This document shows, piece by piece, positions 19,018 to 29,331 of a stretch of DNA of 64,000 nt. Position numbers and translations under genes: made by a program. Below the pieces are notes generated by a model, which was not told where the DNA came from, did not search any database, and saw only the letters and a program-made list of their open reading frames with translations. This stretch comes from Oscillospiraceae bacterium (GTDB taxonomy: Bacteria; Bacillota; Clostridia; Oscillospirales; SIG627), in NCBI GenBank assembly GCA_015064635.1, contig SVRV01000003.1, positions 62,001 to 126,000 on the forward strand. The letters are read 5' to 3'. Each line of letters opens with the position of its first letter. Positions within the stretch are counted from its first letter, which is position 1.

Positions 19018-19560
19018 TTAAATCGTTAAGTTTGCTTTTACATTTCCCTCGAAATCCTTTAGGGTAAACTCTCCGTTTTCAAGTATAGCATATCCGTGGT
19101 GTGAATTTTCTTTGGGGATTGCAACAGAGCCCGGATTTATCAGAATGTATCCGTCACGTCGCTCACATACAGGGACGTGGGTGTGTCCGTGTACCAGCAC
19201 GTCTCCGTCGCAAAGGGGAGGAAGGTTGTTTTCGTTATAAATGTGACCGTGAGTGAGAAAAACAGTCTTTTTTTCATAGGGAATCATGGTGTAGTCTGCA
19301 AGCACCGGGAAGGAGAGCACCATCTGGTCAACCTCCGCTTCACAGTTGCCCCTTACGGAAATCACCCGTCCCTTTAATACATTGAGTTCTTCAATAACCT
19401 CCTTTGGAGCATAGCCGTCGGGCAGGTCATTTCTCGGACCGTGGTAGAGAATATCACCCAAGAGAATAAGTCGATCTCCTTTTTCGCTTTCAAATGCTTC
19501 AATGAGCTTTTTGCACCAGAAGGCTGAGCCGTGAATATCGGATGCAATTATATATTTCAT
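19018..19560 (-). CDS. yfcE: YfcE-family metallophosphoesterase
   Basis: SDIHG, LLGDILYHGPRN, RGNCE, THGH, GHTH motifs. Confidence 0.85.
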   Translation of the reverse strand: MKYIIASDIHGSAFWCKKLIEAFESEKGDRLILLGDILYHGPRNDLPDGYAPKEVIEELNVLKGRVISVRGNCEAEVDQMVLSFPVLADYTMIPYEKKTVFLTHGHIYNENNLPPLCDGDVLVHGHTHVPVCERRDGYILINPGSVAIPKENSHHGYAILENGEFTLKDFEGNVKANLTI

Positions 19561-19673
19561 TTAAATCAACTCCTTTATTAGATTCTATCAAAAATGTTCA
19601 TAAAATGCAACACTTTCCTTTGACATATGGGGAAATATGTGTTAAAATGAATAGAAAGTCAAGGAGGTGTCAT

Positions 19674-20660
19674 ATGAATATATACGATATAGCAGAAAAA
19701 GCAGGAGTTTCCATTGCAACAGTATCAAGAACTCTCAACGGCGGTCCCGTGAAGGAGAAGACAAGAGAGCTTATTATGCGTATAATCGAGGAGGAAGGCT
19801 ACGTCCCCAACGTTTACGCAAAGAATCTGAACTCACAGTCCGTTAAAATTGTCGGTGTATTGCTACCCGATGTTGAGGATATATATGGCTCGAGAGCCGT
19901 TGCCGTTTTGGAAAAGGAAATGAAAAAGCAAGGCTACGATATGATACTTTACAATATCGGAGATGCTATAAATGAAATCAGCCGATACGTTTCAATGATG
20001 CTCAGCAGAAAGATTGACGCACTCTTTGTTGTCGGCTCAAAATTTCAGGAATCGCCCTCCCTTGAGGTGCTTGCAAAGGCGGCACAGAAGATGCCCGTTA
20101 TAGGCATAAACACAGATTTCGAACCCGAGGGAATGTATTCGGTGCTCACCGACGACAGAGCCACTGTTTCGGGCGTGGTGAAAATGCTCTACGACAGAGG
20201 ACACAGACGCTTTTTGTATCTTTATGATACCCGCACCCCCAGCGGTATGAAGAAGCTTGGAGGTTTTTGCGAGGGTATTGCGAATACGGGACTTGACATT
20301 GAAAATCAGATAATGTATCTGTCAAACCGTTACTATGCCGATGCCAAAAAAGCAACTGCGGAGATACTTAAAAACAATACGGATATTACCGCTATTGTGT
20401 GTGCGGAGGATGAGCTTGCCGTGGGTGCTGTCAAGGCTTGCCTTGAATTCGGATATAAGATACCCGAGGATATTGTGGTCACGGGATATGACAATTCGCA
20501 TCTCTCTTATTGTCTTATTCCTGAGCTTACCTCGGTGGATAATCTTCCAAACGAGCTTGGCGCTCTTGCTGCAGATGTATTCTCAAAGGTTGCGGCAGGG
20601 GAATTTGCACCAAAACGTCAGGTCATAGAATGTAATATAGTCGAAAGGGAAACAACATGA
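19674..20660 (+). CDS. LacI family transcriptional regulator
   Basis: ATG 19674 with AAGGAGG RBS; MNIYDIAEKAGVSIATVSRTLNG HTH; periplasmic-binding-like C-terminus. Confidence 0.92.
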   Translation: MNIYDIAEKAGVSIATVSRTLNGGPVKEKTRELIMRIIEEEGYVPNVYAKNLNSQSVKIVGVLLPDVEDIYGSRAVAVLEKEMKKQGYDMILYNIGDAINEISRYVSMMLSRKIDALFVVGSKFQESPSLEVLAKAAQKMPVIGINTDFEPEGMYSVLTDDRATVSGVVKMLYDRGHRRFLYLYDTRTPSGMKKLGGFCEGIANTGLDIENQIMYLSNRYYADAKKATAEILKNNTDITAIVCAEDELAVGAVKACLEFGYKIPEDIVVTGYDNSHLSYCLIPELTSVDNLPNELGALAADVFSKVAAGEFAPKRQVIECNIVERETT

Positions 20661-21094
20661 AAATAAATTATAAAAAGACATCCCCCAACGCCATATGTCC
20701 CACCTACGGAACGGAGTACTCCGCAGGTGCCGACCTTTATGCGCTTCTTGATGAGGATGCAGTGATAAAGTCGGGCGAAACTCTTCTTGTACATACGGGG
20801 ATTGCAGCAGAGATCCCCGAAGGGTATGTGGGACTTGTTTTTGCAAGGAGCGGTCTTGCTACAAAGAAGGGACTTGCTCCCGCAAATAAAGTTGGCGTCA
20901 TAGATGCCGACTACCGAGGAGAGATAATGGTACCACTTCACAATCATTCCTCCGAGGACAGAGTAATATCACACGGAGAGAGAATTGCACAAATGGCAAT
21001 AGTTCCCTTTTTGAAGGTTGAATATAACGAGGTTGACGAGCTGTCCGAAACGGTCAGAGGTCTTGGCGGCTTTGGTTCTACGGGAAATAAATAA
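20657..21094 (+). CDS. dut: dUTP diphosphatase
   Basis: AGADLYA, ARSGLA, GVIDADYRGE, HGERIAQM, RGLGGFGSTG (five dUTPase motifs); ATGA overlap with upstream gene. Confidence 0.92.
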   Translation: MKINYKKTSPNAICPTYGTEYSAGADLYALLDEDAVIKSGETLLVHTGIAAEIPEGYVGLVFARSGLATKKGLAPANKVGVIDADYRGEIMVPLHNHSSEDRVISHGERIAQMAIVPFLKVEYNEVDELSETVRGLGGFGSTGNK

Positions 21095-21104
21095 GGGTGA
21101 AAAT

Positions 21105-22601
21105 ATGTTTGATTTGATAATAAAAAACGCAAATATAATTGACGGTACGGGCAAGGATGCTTATGTCGCCGATATAGCAATAAAGGACGGAAAAATCGCA
21201 GTTGTCGGAAAGGTGACCGACACAGCTGACGAGATAATTGATGCAACCGGACTTACTGTAACTCCCGGCTGGATTGATTCTCACAGCCATTCCGATAAAA
21301 CCATGATTTCCGCTCCCGACCAGAGAGAAAAGGTAGAGCAGGGAATAACCTTCTCTGTTACCTCCAATTGCGGAACGTCACAAGCACCCATAATGAACGG
21401 AATGACAATGGGTGACTTTCTCAATAAAGTAGACCTTATTCCACAAGGCTCGTCCGCATCGGTCTTCATAGGACACAATACCCTTCGCTCTGCCGTTATG
21501 GGGAAGGTTAACCGTCAGCCTACCGCCGATGAAATGGAAAAAATGAAAGCTCTTCTCCGCGAAGGGCTTGAAGCGGGTGCTCTCGGAATGTCCTTTGGAC
21601 TTTACTATATACCGGGCTGCTATGCAACCATCGACGAGTGCATCGAACTTGCAAGGGTAGTTGCCGAGCATGGGAAGCTTATTACCTCGCACGTGAGAAA
21701 CGAGGCAGACGGTCTTATCGAAGCGGTTGAAGAATTCCTTACCATCGCAAGAGAATCGGGCTGCAGAGCCGTATTCTCTCATCATAAGGCAATGGACAGA
21801 GCAAACTGGGGAAAGGTAAAGGACACTCTTGCTATTATAGATAAAGCGGTTTCGGAGGGAGTGGACGCATATCAGGATGTATATCCCTATATAGCCTCCT
21901 CGACCACGGTTATGGCACGTTTCGTTCCCAAGATGTTCCACCCTGAGGGTACAAAGGATGCTGTGTCCCTTCTTTATTCAAAGGAAAAGTGCGAAGAAAT
22001 AAAAGCTCATTGGATAAAGAAATGGGGAAACGATTTAAGCTGGGTGCTTGTTATTTCTTGCGGTGAGCATAAGGAGTATGTAGGTAAAAATGTAAACGAG
22101 ATTGCCGAAATGATGGGATATACCGACCGATATGAGGCAGTGTTCGATATCATCCGTCTTAGTAACGGAGGAGCACAGGCGTGCTTCTTTATGATGTGCG
22201 AGGAGGATCTTGAATACGTTCTCAGTCATCCGAGGACAATGATTTGCACCGACGACGTTGCAAGCGGTAATAACATATATCACCCACGCCTCCGAGCCTC
22301 ATTCCCCAGGGCAATAGCAAAATATGTCAGAGAAAAAAATGTTCTCACTCTACCCGAAATGATTCGCAGAATGACATCCCTTCCCGCACATGTCTATCAC
22401 CTTGATACAAAGGGCAGAATAGAAGAAGGCTTCGATGCTGACCTCTGCATAATCGACCCGGAGAATATCACAGACTGCGCAGATTTCGTTAACTGTACTC
22501 TGCACAACAAGGGACTTGAATATGTTATAATCAACGGTAAAAAGGTGCTCGAAAAGAATAATTACAACGGAACCCGAGCAGGAAAGGTGTACAGACTTTA
22601 A
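21105..22601 (+). CDS. N-acyl-D-amino-acid deacylase-type amidohydrolase
   Basis: MFDLIIKNANIIDGTGK..., PGWIDSHSHSD, SNCGTS, SHHKA, TDDVASG, TKGRIEEGFDADLCI. Confidence 0.85.
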   Translation: MFDLIIKNANIIDGTGKDAYVADIAIKDGKIAVVGKVTDTADEIIDATGLTVTPGWIDSHSHSDKTMISAPDQREKVEQGITFSVTSNCGTSQAPIMNGMTMGDFLNKVDLIPQGSSASVFIGHNTLRSAVMGKVNRQPTADEMEKMKALLREGLEAGALGMSFGLYYIPGCYATIDECIELARVVAEHGKLITSHVRNEADGLIEAVEEFLTIARESGCRAVFSHHKAMDRANWGKVKDTLAIIDKAVSEGVDAYQDVYPYIASSTTVMARFVPKMFHPEGTKDAVSLLYSKEKCEEIKAHWIKKWGNDLSWVLVISCGEHKEYVGKNVNEIAEMMGYTDRYEAVFDIIRLSNGGAQACFFMMCEEDLEYVLSHPRTMICTDDVASGNNIYHPRLRASFPRAIAKYVREKNVLTLPEMIRRMTSLPAHVYHLDTKGRIEEGFDADLCIIDPENITDCADFVNCTLHNKGLEYVIINGKKVLEKNNYNGTRAGKVYRL

Positions 22602-22645
22602 TAAAAAACACCAAAACGCCAAAAACTTAATAAAAGTAAAATATG

Positions 22646-22687
22646 AGCTAAGATACCTTTTTATTCAAGGATATCTTAGCTCTTTTT
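22646..22687. terminator. intrinsic terminator between convergent genes
   Basis: GAGCTAAGATA ... TATCTTAGCTC followed by TTTTT. Confidence 0.8.
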
Positions 22688-22720
22688 CGACTATGTCTGA
22701 GTGAAGCAAACCCTATATGA

Positions 22721-24604
22721 CTAATCAAACTTTCTGTCGTATAACAACGCCGCAATGAGTACTACAAAGCATGAGCCTGCGTTGTGCACCAGAGCGCCCG
22801 TTGTGGGAGTGAGTATTTTTGCCACCGACAGTATAATCGCCGCAAAATTTATGATAAGCGACAGCGAAATGCTGAGTTTTATTGTTTTAACTGTCGCTTT
22901 AGAGAGCCTCATAAGATAGGGAAGTCTTGAAATATCGTCGCCCGCCAGGGCAATGTCCGCCGCCTCCAAAGCAATATCACTTCCCATTGCACCCATTGCA
23001 ACTCCTATATCGGCACTCTTCAGTGCGGGGGCATCGTTTACGCCGTCTCCCACCATACATACCGTCCTACCCTCGGATTGGAGCTCACCTATCTTTTTAG
23101 CCTTGTCCTCGGGGAGAAGGGAAGCGAATACATCATTGATATTTACAGCTTTTGCGAAGTGAGAGGCTGTATTTTTGTTGTCACCCGTGAGAAGAACGCT
23201 GTTCAATCCTATTTTCTTCAGCTCACTCACCGCAGTGACTGCACTTTCCCTCAAGGTGTCCGACAGCGCAACGGCTCCTACCGCTTTGTCGCCGACAGCG
23301 ACTATTACAATAGCTTTTCCTTCATCACGAAGCCTTGATATGCGCTCGTCCGACAGCACAATTCCGCTTTCCTCTATATATCGCTCGTTTCCGCAAAGAA
23401 CAGTGTTACCCGATATCGTAGCCCGAACACCTTTTCCTGCCTCCATGTAAAATTCGTCACTTTCGATGAGCTTTATGTTTTTCTCTTTTGCAAGCTCGGT
23501 TATTGCACGTGCCAACGGATGCTCGCTCTTTGCTTCCGCAGAGGCACAGAGCGCAAGTATCATATCCTCGTTTATGCTTTCGCTGAATGAGATTATATCC
23601 GAAACCGTAAGCCGTCCCAAGGTAAGAGTTCCTGTCTTGTCGAAGGTCACAGTGTCGGCGTGTCCCAGCTTTTCAAGGGCGGCTCCCGATTTTATGATAA
23701 CGCCGTGTTTTGTTGCCTGACCTATTGCCGCCATAATGGCTGTCGGTGTGGCAAGTACAAGAGCGCAGGGACAGAATACTACAAGCACCGTTACCGCAAC
23801 CTCAATGTCACGCATAATAATGCCGGAGACAATGGCAATGACCATTGCAAGAGGGACAAGGAGACTTGCCCATTTGTCGGCAATTCTCTGAATGGGCGCT
23901 TTCTTTTCCTCTGCTTCCTTAACCATTCGGATAAGCTTTTGAAGGGATGAATCACCGCCTGTTTTTGTAACCCTTATGTCAATTGAGCCAAAGCAGTTAA
24001 CGGTACCACTGTAAACGCTGTCTCCCACGTTTTTGTCAACGGGAAGGGATTCTCCCGTCATTACCGACTCGTCAACCGTAGTGACACCGCTGACAATTTC
24101 GCCGTCAAGAGGAATCCGCTCACCCGGTACTACTCTTATTATTTCGCCAACCCCGACCCCCTCGACAGCCACCGTGTCACCGTTTATCCGTCTTGCTTCA
24201 ATCGGCTGAAGGTCGATGAGCTTTTTAAGTCCCTTTTTGGCGCGCTCTGTAGTCATATCCTCGAGTATCTCACCCAGAGCCATAATGAAGGCAACTTCAC
24301 CTGCGGCAAAAAGGTCGCCTATCAGAATTGCCGCAACCATTGCAACGGATATCAAAAGGGCAGAGGAGATTTTGGAAATACCCTTATTATGTATTATTCG
24401 CTTTATTGCAAGCAGGGCAAGTGGAATTCCCGAAATCAACACCGTTATCCAGGCGGGGTCAAGGTACATCGGGATACTGCGTCCTAAAATCATCGGCAAG
24501 AACAGACTTAACGCCAGAAATATACCGCTGATGACAGTACCTCTTACCTCTGTAAAACATTCCTTTAATTTCTCAAACATAATTGACAAAGCCTCCAATA
24601 TCAT
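22721..24604 (-). CDS. heavy-metal translocating P-type (P1B) ATPase
   Basis: CPC ([13 protein letters not shown]), [28 protein letters not shown]; no N-terminal HMA domain; exact start uncertain. Confidence 0.92.
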   Translation of the reverse strand: MILEALSIMFEKLKECFTEVRGTVISGIFLALSLFLPMILGRSIPMYLDPAWITVLISGIPLALLAIKRIIHNKGISKISSALLISVAMVAAILIGDLFAAGEVAFIMALGEILEDMTTERAKKGLKKLIDLQPIEARRINGDTVAVEGVGVGEIIRVVPGERIPLDGEIVSGVTTVDESVMTGESLPVDKNVGDSVYSGTVNCFGSIDIRVTKTGGDSSLQKLIRMVKEAEEKKAPIQRIADKWASLLVPLAMVIAIVSGIIMRDIEVAVTVLVVFCPCALVLATPTAIMAAIGQATKHGVIIKSGAALEKLGHADTVTFDKTGTLTLGRLTVSDIISFSESINEDMILALCASAEAKSEHPLARAITELAKEKNIKLIESDEFYMEAGKGVRATISGNTVLCGNERYIEESGIVLSDERISRLRDEGKAIVIVAVGDKAVGAVALSDTLRESAVTAVSELKKIGLNSVLLTGDNKNTASHFAKAVNINDVFASLLPEDKAKKIGELQSEGRTVCMVGDGVNDAPALKSADIGVAMGAMGSDIALEAADIALAGDDISRLPYLMRLSKATVKTIKLSISLSLIINFAAIILSVAKILTPTTGALVHNAGSCFVVLIAALLYDRKFD

Positions 24605-24732
24605 GTATACTTTATTCGATACCGAACATGTTGTTCTATAAAAATTATATAGTAATTTTTCGAAAAATCAACAATCAAATAAAGATAAATGTAACTTACC
24701 GAACATTTGTCAAGATTTGTACGGGAGGAATT

Positions 24733-25278
24733 ATGGACAGACGACAGCTTAAAACCAGAAGGGCAATATTCAAGGCGTTTCGCACGCTTCTTGAAACAAA
24801 GCGTTACGACCACATAACAGTTCAGGATATAATAGATTGTGCCGACGTGGGACGAAGCACCTTCTATGCTCACTTTGAAACCAAGGATATGCTTCTTGAG
24901 GCAATGTGCTCTGAAATTTTCTTTCACGTGTTTGAATACGATCCCTGTCCCTGGTCGGGCAAGGAATATGACCTCAAGGGGAAGCTTACTCACACTTTGT
25001 GGCACGTAAAGGATAGCCGTTCCGACTTGAAGGGAATCCTCACCTCCGACAGCGGCGAGCTTTTTATGAACTATTTCAAAAAGCATATCACCACCCTTTT
25101 CGAAGCGAATATAGATTCCTTTTCATTTGATGTGCCCCGTGACTTTCTCCTGAATTTTCTCTCCTCCACCGTATCGGAAGCCGTCAAGTGGTGGGTAAAC
25201 ACCGATTTCAAAGAATCTCCCGAGGAGCTTGGCGAATATATCATGACACTTGTGAAATCTGATAGCGGGAACAATTGA
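24733..25278 (+). CDS. TetR/AcrR family transcriptional regulator
   Basis: ATG 24733 with GGGAGG RBS; RRAIFKAFRTLLETKRYDHITVQDIIDCADVGRSTFYAHFETKDMLLEAM; divergent from the P-type ATPase. Confidence 0.9.
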   Translation: MDRRQLKTRRAIFKAFRTLLETKRYDHITVQDIIDCADVGRSTFYAHFETKDMLLEAMCSEIFFHVFEYDPCPWSGKEYDLKGKLTHTLWHVKDSRSDLKGILTSDSGELFMNYFKKHITTLFEANIDSFSFDVPRDFLLNFLSSTVSEAVKWWVNTDFKESPEELGEYIMTLVKSDSGNN

Positions 25279-25280
25279 AA

Positions 25281-25318
25281 ACAAAAAAGCTCTGAACTTT
25301 GGTTCGGAGCTTTTTTAA
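25281..25318. terminator. intrinsic terminator
   Basis: AAAAAGCTCtGAAC-TTTG-GTTCgGAGCTTTTTT. Confidence 0.75.
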
Positions 25319-25327
25319 TTAAAAAAT

Positions 25328-25735
25328 CTAAAACCACACTCTCACTTTAAAGTCCTTTTTGCATCTTGGACATACGGCGCTGTGCTTCCCTTTTTTTCTG
25401 GGGAAGCGTATTGTAGCCTTGCAGTGCGGACAATTCTTGTATACATGTGTTTTGTCACGGCGCCTTTCCTTTGTCTGACGGAATTTCTTTGTCACCTTGT
25501 TCTTTAGGAGAAGGTATTTTGCTCTTTCTCTTTGTCTTGCCGATAGATTTCTTGAGAATACTCTGAAAAAGGAGTAAATGAGCAAGAACAGCATGAGAAG
25601 GCTGATAATCGGTGAGCGGACAAATATGTTTATAACAAATAAAACAAAATATAAGACGAAGAAAAAGTTATAGAGCTCGTCGGGACCGTAACGTCCTGAC
25701 ATAAAGTTCATAAGCATGTATTTGAATTTACTCAA
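25328..25735 (-). CDS. small membrane protein with C-terminal zinc ribbon
   Basis: TM-like hydrophobic segments plus CPHC...CPRC; probable TTG start with GAGGTGA RBS. Confidence 0.7.
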   Translation of the reverse strand: MSKFKYMLMNFMSGRYGPDELYNFFFVLYFVLFVINIFVRSPIISLLMLFLLIYSFFRVFSRNLSARQRERAKYLLLKNKVTKKFRQTKERRRDKTHVYKNCPHCKATIRFPRKKGKHSAVCPRCKKDFKVRVWF

Positions 25736-25851
25736 TGTTTTCACCTCAAGGCTATTATATACCAAATTTTAGTAAAAAACATTAACAAAGATTAAAAAAT
25801 CCAACAATTTATATCAGGCTATGCCATGAAACCTTAATACCTTTTTGTAAA

Positions 25852-25888
25852 GAGGGAGAGTACTTTTTGTGAAAAAGTACTCTCCCTC
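25852..25888. terminator. strong inverted repeat / terminator
   Basis: GAGGGAGAGTACTTTTT-GTG-AAAAAGTACTCTCCCTC. Confidence 0.7.
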
Positions 25889-25910
25889 AATATAATTAAA
25901 ACTCAATAAC

Positions 25911-26747
25911 TTAAGCCTTAGCAATAATCTTGTCAAGAGCAGATGAGATTTCCGAGAAGAACTCGTCGAGATTTGTATCGGGAGTGGGGAAGAGCTCAGC
26001 TGTCATAGGACCGTCATAGTACTTTGCAAGCTTGGGAATAGCAACATCCCAGTTAACATCACCCTCAAGAAGCTTACAGAAGGTACCGCCTGCGTGGCAT
26101 CCGCCGTTTCTCTTGAAGTCCTTGATATGTACCTTAACGATGTACTCACCGATGATGTCAATCCACCATTCAGCCTCGGAGAATTCAATCATGTTACCGA
26201 TATCGAAGTAGATACCAACGTTCTTGTCAGCGATTCCGTCAAGAACATACTTTGCATCCATGGGAGATGAGAAGAAGTTGTTCCATACGTTTTCAAGACC
26301 AACTCTTACGCCGGAAGCCGCGATTTCGTCCTTCAAGCCGCGGAATACTTCGATTGTATTCTCAAAGCTCTTCTTGAGACCGATTTCGTTGTCAACACAT
26401 GTTACAACGAGAATGCCGTCAGCACCGATACCCGATGCACATCTGAGCTGTGTGCGGAGAATTTTGAGAGCTTCCTCTCTCTTTTCGGGAACTTCGCTTG
26501 CGAAAGCGCCTGATGACCAGTAAAGACCGGTTGAAACGCTCTGTACATCGATTCCGTACTTTGCCTTGAGTGCAACTACTTCAGCAATTGTTTCATCTGT
26601 TGTCTCGTAGTTGAAGGAGTGCTTGTTTGCACCTACTGCATCAACATTAAGCTCCATTGCCTCATAGCCGTATTTCTTTGCTGTCTTAAAGATGTCCTCA
26701 AATGTCATCTCAGCGGGGAATGCCCATGCGTTAATTGACTTTTTCAT
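25911..26747 (-). CDS. sugar phosphate isomerase/epimerase (xylose-isomerase-like TIM barrel)
   Basis: GLENVWN, YFDIGNM, KVHIKDFKR, MTAELFP metal-site motifs. Confidence 0.85.
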   Translation of the reverse strand: MKKSINAWAFPAEMTFEDIFKTAKKYGYEAMELNVDAVGANKHSFNYETTDETIAEVVALKAKYGIDVQSVSTGLYWSSGAFASEVPEKREEALKILRTQLRCASGIGADGILVVTCVDNEIGLKKSFENTIEVFRGLKDEIAASGVRVGLENVWNNFFSSPMDAKYVLDGIADKNVGIYFDIGNMIEFSEAEWWIDIIGEYIVKVHIKDFKRNGGCHAGGTFCKLLEGDVNWDVAIPKLAKYYDGPMTAELFPTPDTNLDEFFSEISSALDKIIAKA

Positions 26748-26772
26748 AATTTTTATTCCTTTCGTTTATAAA

Positions 26773-27612
26773 TTAATTTGCTTTAGCAATTATAGTTTTT
26801 ATAGCTTCGTTAGTGTATGAGAAGAATTCTTCCGCCGTATCGTCTGCAGTCATTGTTACCTCGGCTGTTATCGCTCCGTCATAGTACTTTGCAATGAGGG
26901 GAGAGAGAACATCCCAGTTAATGTCGCCTTTAAGAAGTCTGCCAAATCCACCGCCTGTGTGACAGCCACCGTTTCGCTTGTAGTCTTTTACATGAATCTT
27001 CAAAATGTATTTTCCGATAATGTCAATCCACCATTCGGGACAAGAATATGCCATCATGTTTCCGACGTCGAAATACATTCCCACGTTTTCGTCACCAATT
27101 GCCTCGATGAGATATTTGTAGTCCATTGCGGAGGTAAAGAAATTATTTCCGACATTTTCAATGCCGACCTTTACACCGCTTGCGGCTATCTCGTCCTTGA
27201 GGCTCTTGAATACTCGGACTGTGTTGTCAAAGCTTCGCTCAAGTCCAAGCTCTTTTACAGGGGAAGTAACAACAAGGATTGCTTCCGCACCTATTGCGGC
27301 GGCACATTTCAGCTGTGTGCGGATGATTCTCAGGGCTTCACCAAGCTTTGCCTCGTCCTCATGTGCGAATGTACCGTATATCCAGTAGAGTCCCGTGGAT
27401 ACACTCTGTACTTCGATTCCGTATTTTTCCTTGAGTGCATTTACTTCGTCAAAAACCTCGTCGGTTGTGTTGAAATTGAAAGAGTGAGCATTTGCACCCA
27501 CAGCGTCAACATTGAGCTCGATTGCTTCAAATCCACTGTCTTTTGCCAATTTGAAAATTTCCTCAAAGGTCATATTTTTTGGGAAAGCCCATGCATTAAT
27601 TGATCTTTTCAT
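26773..27612 (-). CDS. sugar phosphate isomerase/epimerase (xylose-isomerase-like TIM barrel)
   Basis: Paralog of neighbours; GIENVGN, YFDVGNM, KIHVKDYKR, ITAEVTM. Confidence 0.85.
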   Translation of the reverse strand: MKRSINAWAFPKNMTFEEIFKLAKDSGFEAIELNVDAVGANAHSFNFNTTDEVFDEVNALKEKYGIEVQSVSTGLYWIYGTFAHEDEAKLGEALRIIRTQLKCAAAIGAEAILVVTSPVKELGLERSFDNTVRVFKSLKDEIAASGVKVGIENVGNNFFTSAMDYKYLIEAIGDENVGMYFDVGNMMAYSCPEWWIDIIGKYILKIHVKDYKRNGGCHTGGGFGRLLKGDINWDVLSPLIAKYYDGAITAEVTMTADDTAEEFFSYTNEAIKTIIAKAN

Positions 27613-28457
27613 ATAGCAGCACCTCCTGCCATTTCGATTATTTTTCCAATGGATGCGGAGAGCTTAGGATAAAATTCTTCAGCCGATCTATCGCCCTGTG
27701 ATATCTCTGCAGTCAACGGGCCATCGTAGTATTTTGCAAGGAGTGGCATTGCCTTCTCCCAGTTCAGGTCTCCTTCAAGCAGGTCACAGAAAGCTCCGCC
27801 CGAGCGATATGCCTTGGTACGTTTGAAATCCTTTACATGAACTTTAAATATGTACTTGCCAATCATGTCTATCCACCAATCGGTGTCTGCGAATTCAACT
27901 ACATTACCCATGTCGAAGTAAAGTCCTACATTCGGGTCATCAATGCCGTCAAGGACATACTTTATGTCGTAAGGGGAGGAGAAGAATCCGTTCCATACGT
28001 TTTCAATACCCACCTTAACGCCCGATGCCGCAATTTCGTCCTTCATGCTGCGGAATACTTCAATGGTGTTGTCAAAGCTCTTTTTGAGTCCAATCTCGTT
28101 GTCAATATTGGTAACAACAAGTATTGCCTCGGCACCGATACCCGATGCACATCTGAGCTGTGTACGGAGAATTTTTAAAGCCTCTTCTCTCTTTTCGAGA
28201 TTTTCACTTGCGAAAGCGCCCGAAGACCAGTAAAGACCTGATGAAACGCTCTGTACATCAATTCCGTATTTAGCTTTGAGTGATTTTACTTCTGCAAATG
28301 TTTCTTCTGTTGTCTCGTGGTTGAAGGTGTGCTTACTTTTATTGCCACTTGAAACAGTAAGCTCGATTGCCTCAAATCCGTATTCCTTTGCTGTCTTAAA
28401 GATGTCTTCGAAGGTCATTTCTGAGGGAAATGCCCCGGCATTAATCGACTTTTTCAT
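27609..28457 (-). CDS. sugar phosphate isomerase/epimerase (xylose-isomerase-like TIM barrel)
   Basis: Paralog of neighbours; ORF track begins at 28469, MKKSIN start at 28457 more likely. Confidence 0.85.
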   Translation of the reverse strand: MKKSINAGAFPSEMTFEDIFKTAKEYGFEAIELTVSSGNKSKHTFNHETTEETFAEVKSLKAKYGIDVQSVSSGLYWSSGAFASENLEKREEALKILRTQLRCASGIGAEAILVVTNIDNEIGLKKSFDNTIEVFRSMKDEIAASGVKVGIENVWNGFFSSPYDIKYVLDGIDDPNVGLYFDMGNVVEFADTDWWIDMIGKYIFKVHVKDFKRTKAYRSGGAFCDLLEGDLNWEKAMPLLAKYYDGPLTAEISQGDRSAEEFYPKLSASIGKIIEMAGGAAI

Positions 28458-28475
28458 AATATCACCCACTTAAAT

Positions 28476-29315
28476 TTATTTTGCCATTTCAATCATTTTT
28501 GCAAGTGCTGCATTTACAGATTTGTAGAATTCGTCGGGGTCAACTCCTGCACCGGGGAATACCTCGGCAGTCATTGCTCCGTCATAACACTTGCCGAGCA
28601 TGGGACAAACAACCTCCCAGTTAACGTCACCTTCAAGAAGGTCGCAGTCATCACCTGTGTAATATTTTCCGTCTTCTCTTTTGAAGTCCTTAACGTGTAC
28701 CTTAATGATGTTCTTTGCAAGAACCTCAACCCACCACTCTGCGTCATTCATAACGATCATGTTACCAAGGTCAAGATAGATACCCACATTTTCGTTTCCA
28801 ATGCCGTCAATTACGTATTTTGCATCCATGGGAGAGGAGAAGAAACGGTTCCAAACGTTTTCAAGTCCTATCTTGATGCCGGATGCATTGATTTCCTCCT
28901 CAAGCTCACGGAAGGTGGCAATAGTGTTGTCATAGCTTCCGAGAAGTCCCGCTTCTCTGTCGATACAGGGAACGACAAGAATGGCTTCGGCACCAACGCC
29001 CTTTGCACATCTTATATGATTGCGGAGCATTTCTACCGCAAATGCCTTCTTTTCGGGGTCAACACTGCCAAACATGGCTTTATTCCAGTATGTTGAACAA
29101 GCAACGCTTTCAACTGCGATTCCGTACTTTTCCTTAAGAGCTCTGATTTCCTCAAAGTCCTTTTCTGTTGATTCTGTAGTCAAAGAACGTTTACTTGAGC
29201 CTACTGCATCCACGGTAAGCTCAACTGCCTCAAATCCTATTTCTTTTGCTTTTTTGAACACGTCCTCAAATGTCATGGTACCGGGAAATGCCCATGCGCT
29301 TATTGCTCTTCTCAT
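28476..29315 (-). CDS. sugar phosphate isomerase/epimerase (xylose-isomerase-like TIM barrel)
   Basis: Paralog of neighbours; GLENVWN, YLDLGNM, KVHVKDFKR, MTAEVFP. Confidence 0.85.
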   Translation of the reverse strand: MRRAISAWAFPGTMTFEDVFKKAKEIGFEAVELTVDAVGSSKRSLTTESTEKDFEEIRALKEKYGIAVESVACSTYWNKAMFGSVDPEKKAFAVEMLRNHIRCAKGVGAEAILVVPCIDREAGLLGSYDNTIATFRELEEEINASGIKIGLENVWNRFFSSPMDAKYVIDGIGNENVGIYLDLGNMIVMNDAEWWVEVLAKNIIKVHVKDFKREDGKYYTGDDCDLLEGDVNWEVVCPMLGKCYDGAMTAEVFPGAGVDPDEFYKSVNAALAKMIEMAK

Positions 29316-29331
29316 AATTTTTCTCCTTTAT

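Noticed and set aside
26959-27603. 214-aa plus-strand ORF
   Set aside because: Antisense to a TIM-barrel paralog; the same shadow ORF recurs opposite the other paralogs, as expected from homologous coding sequence.
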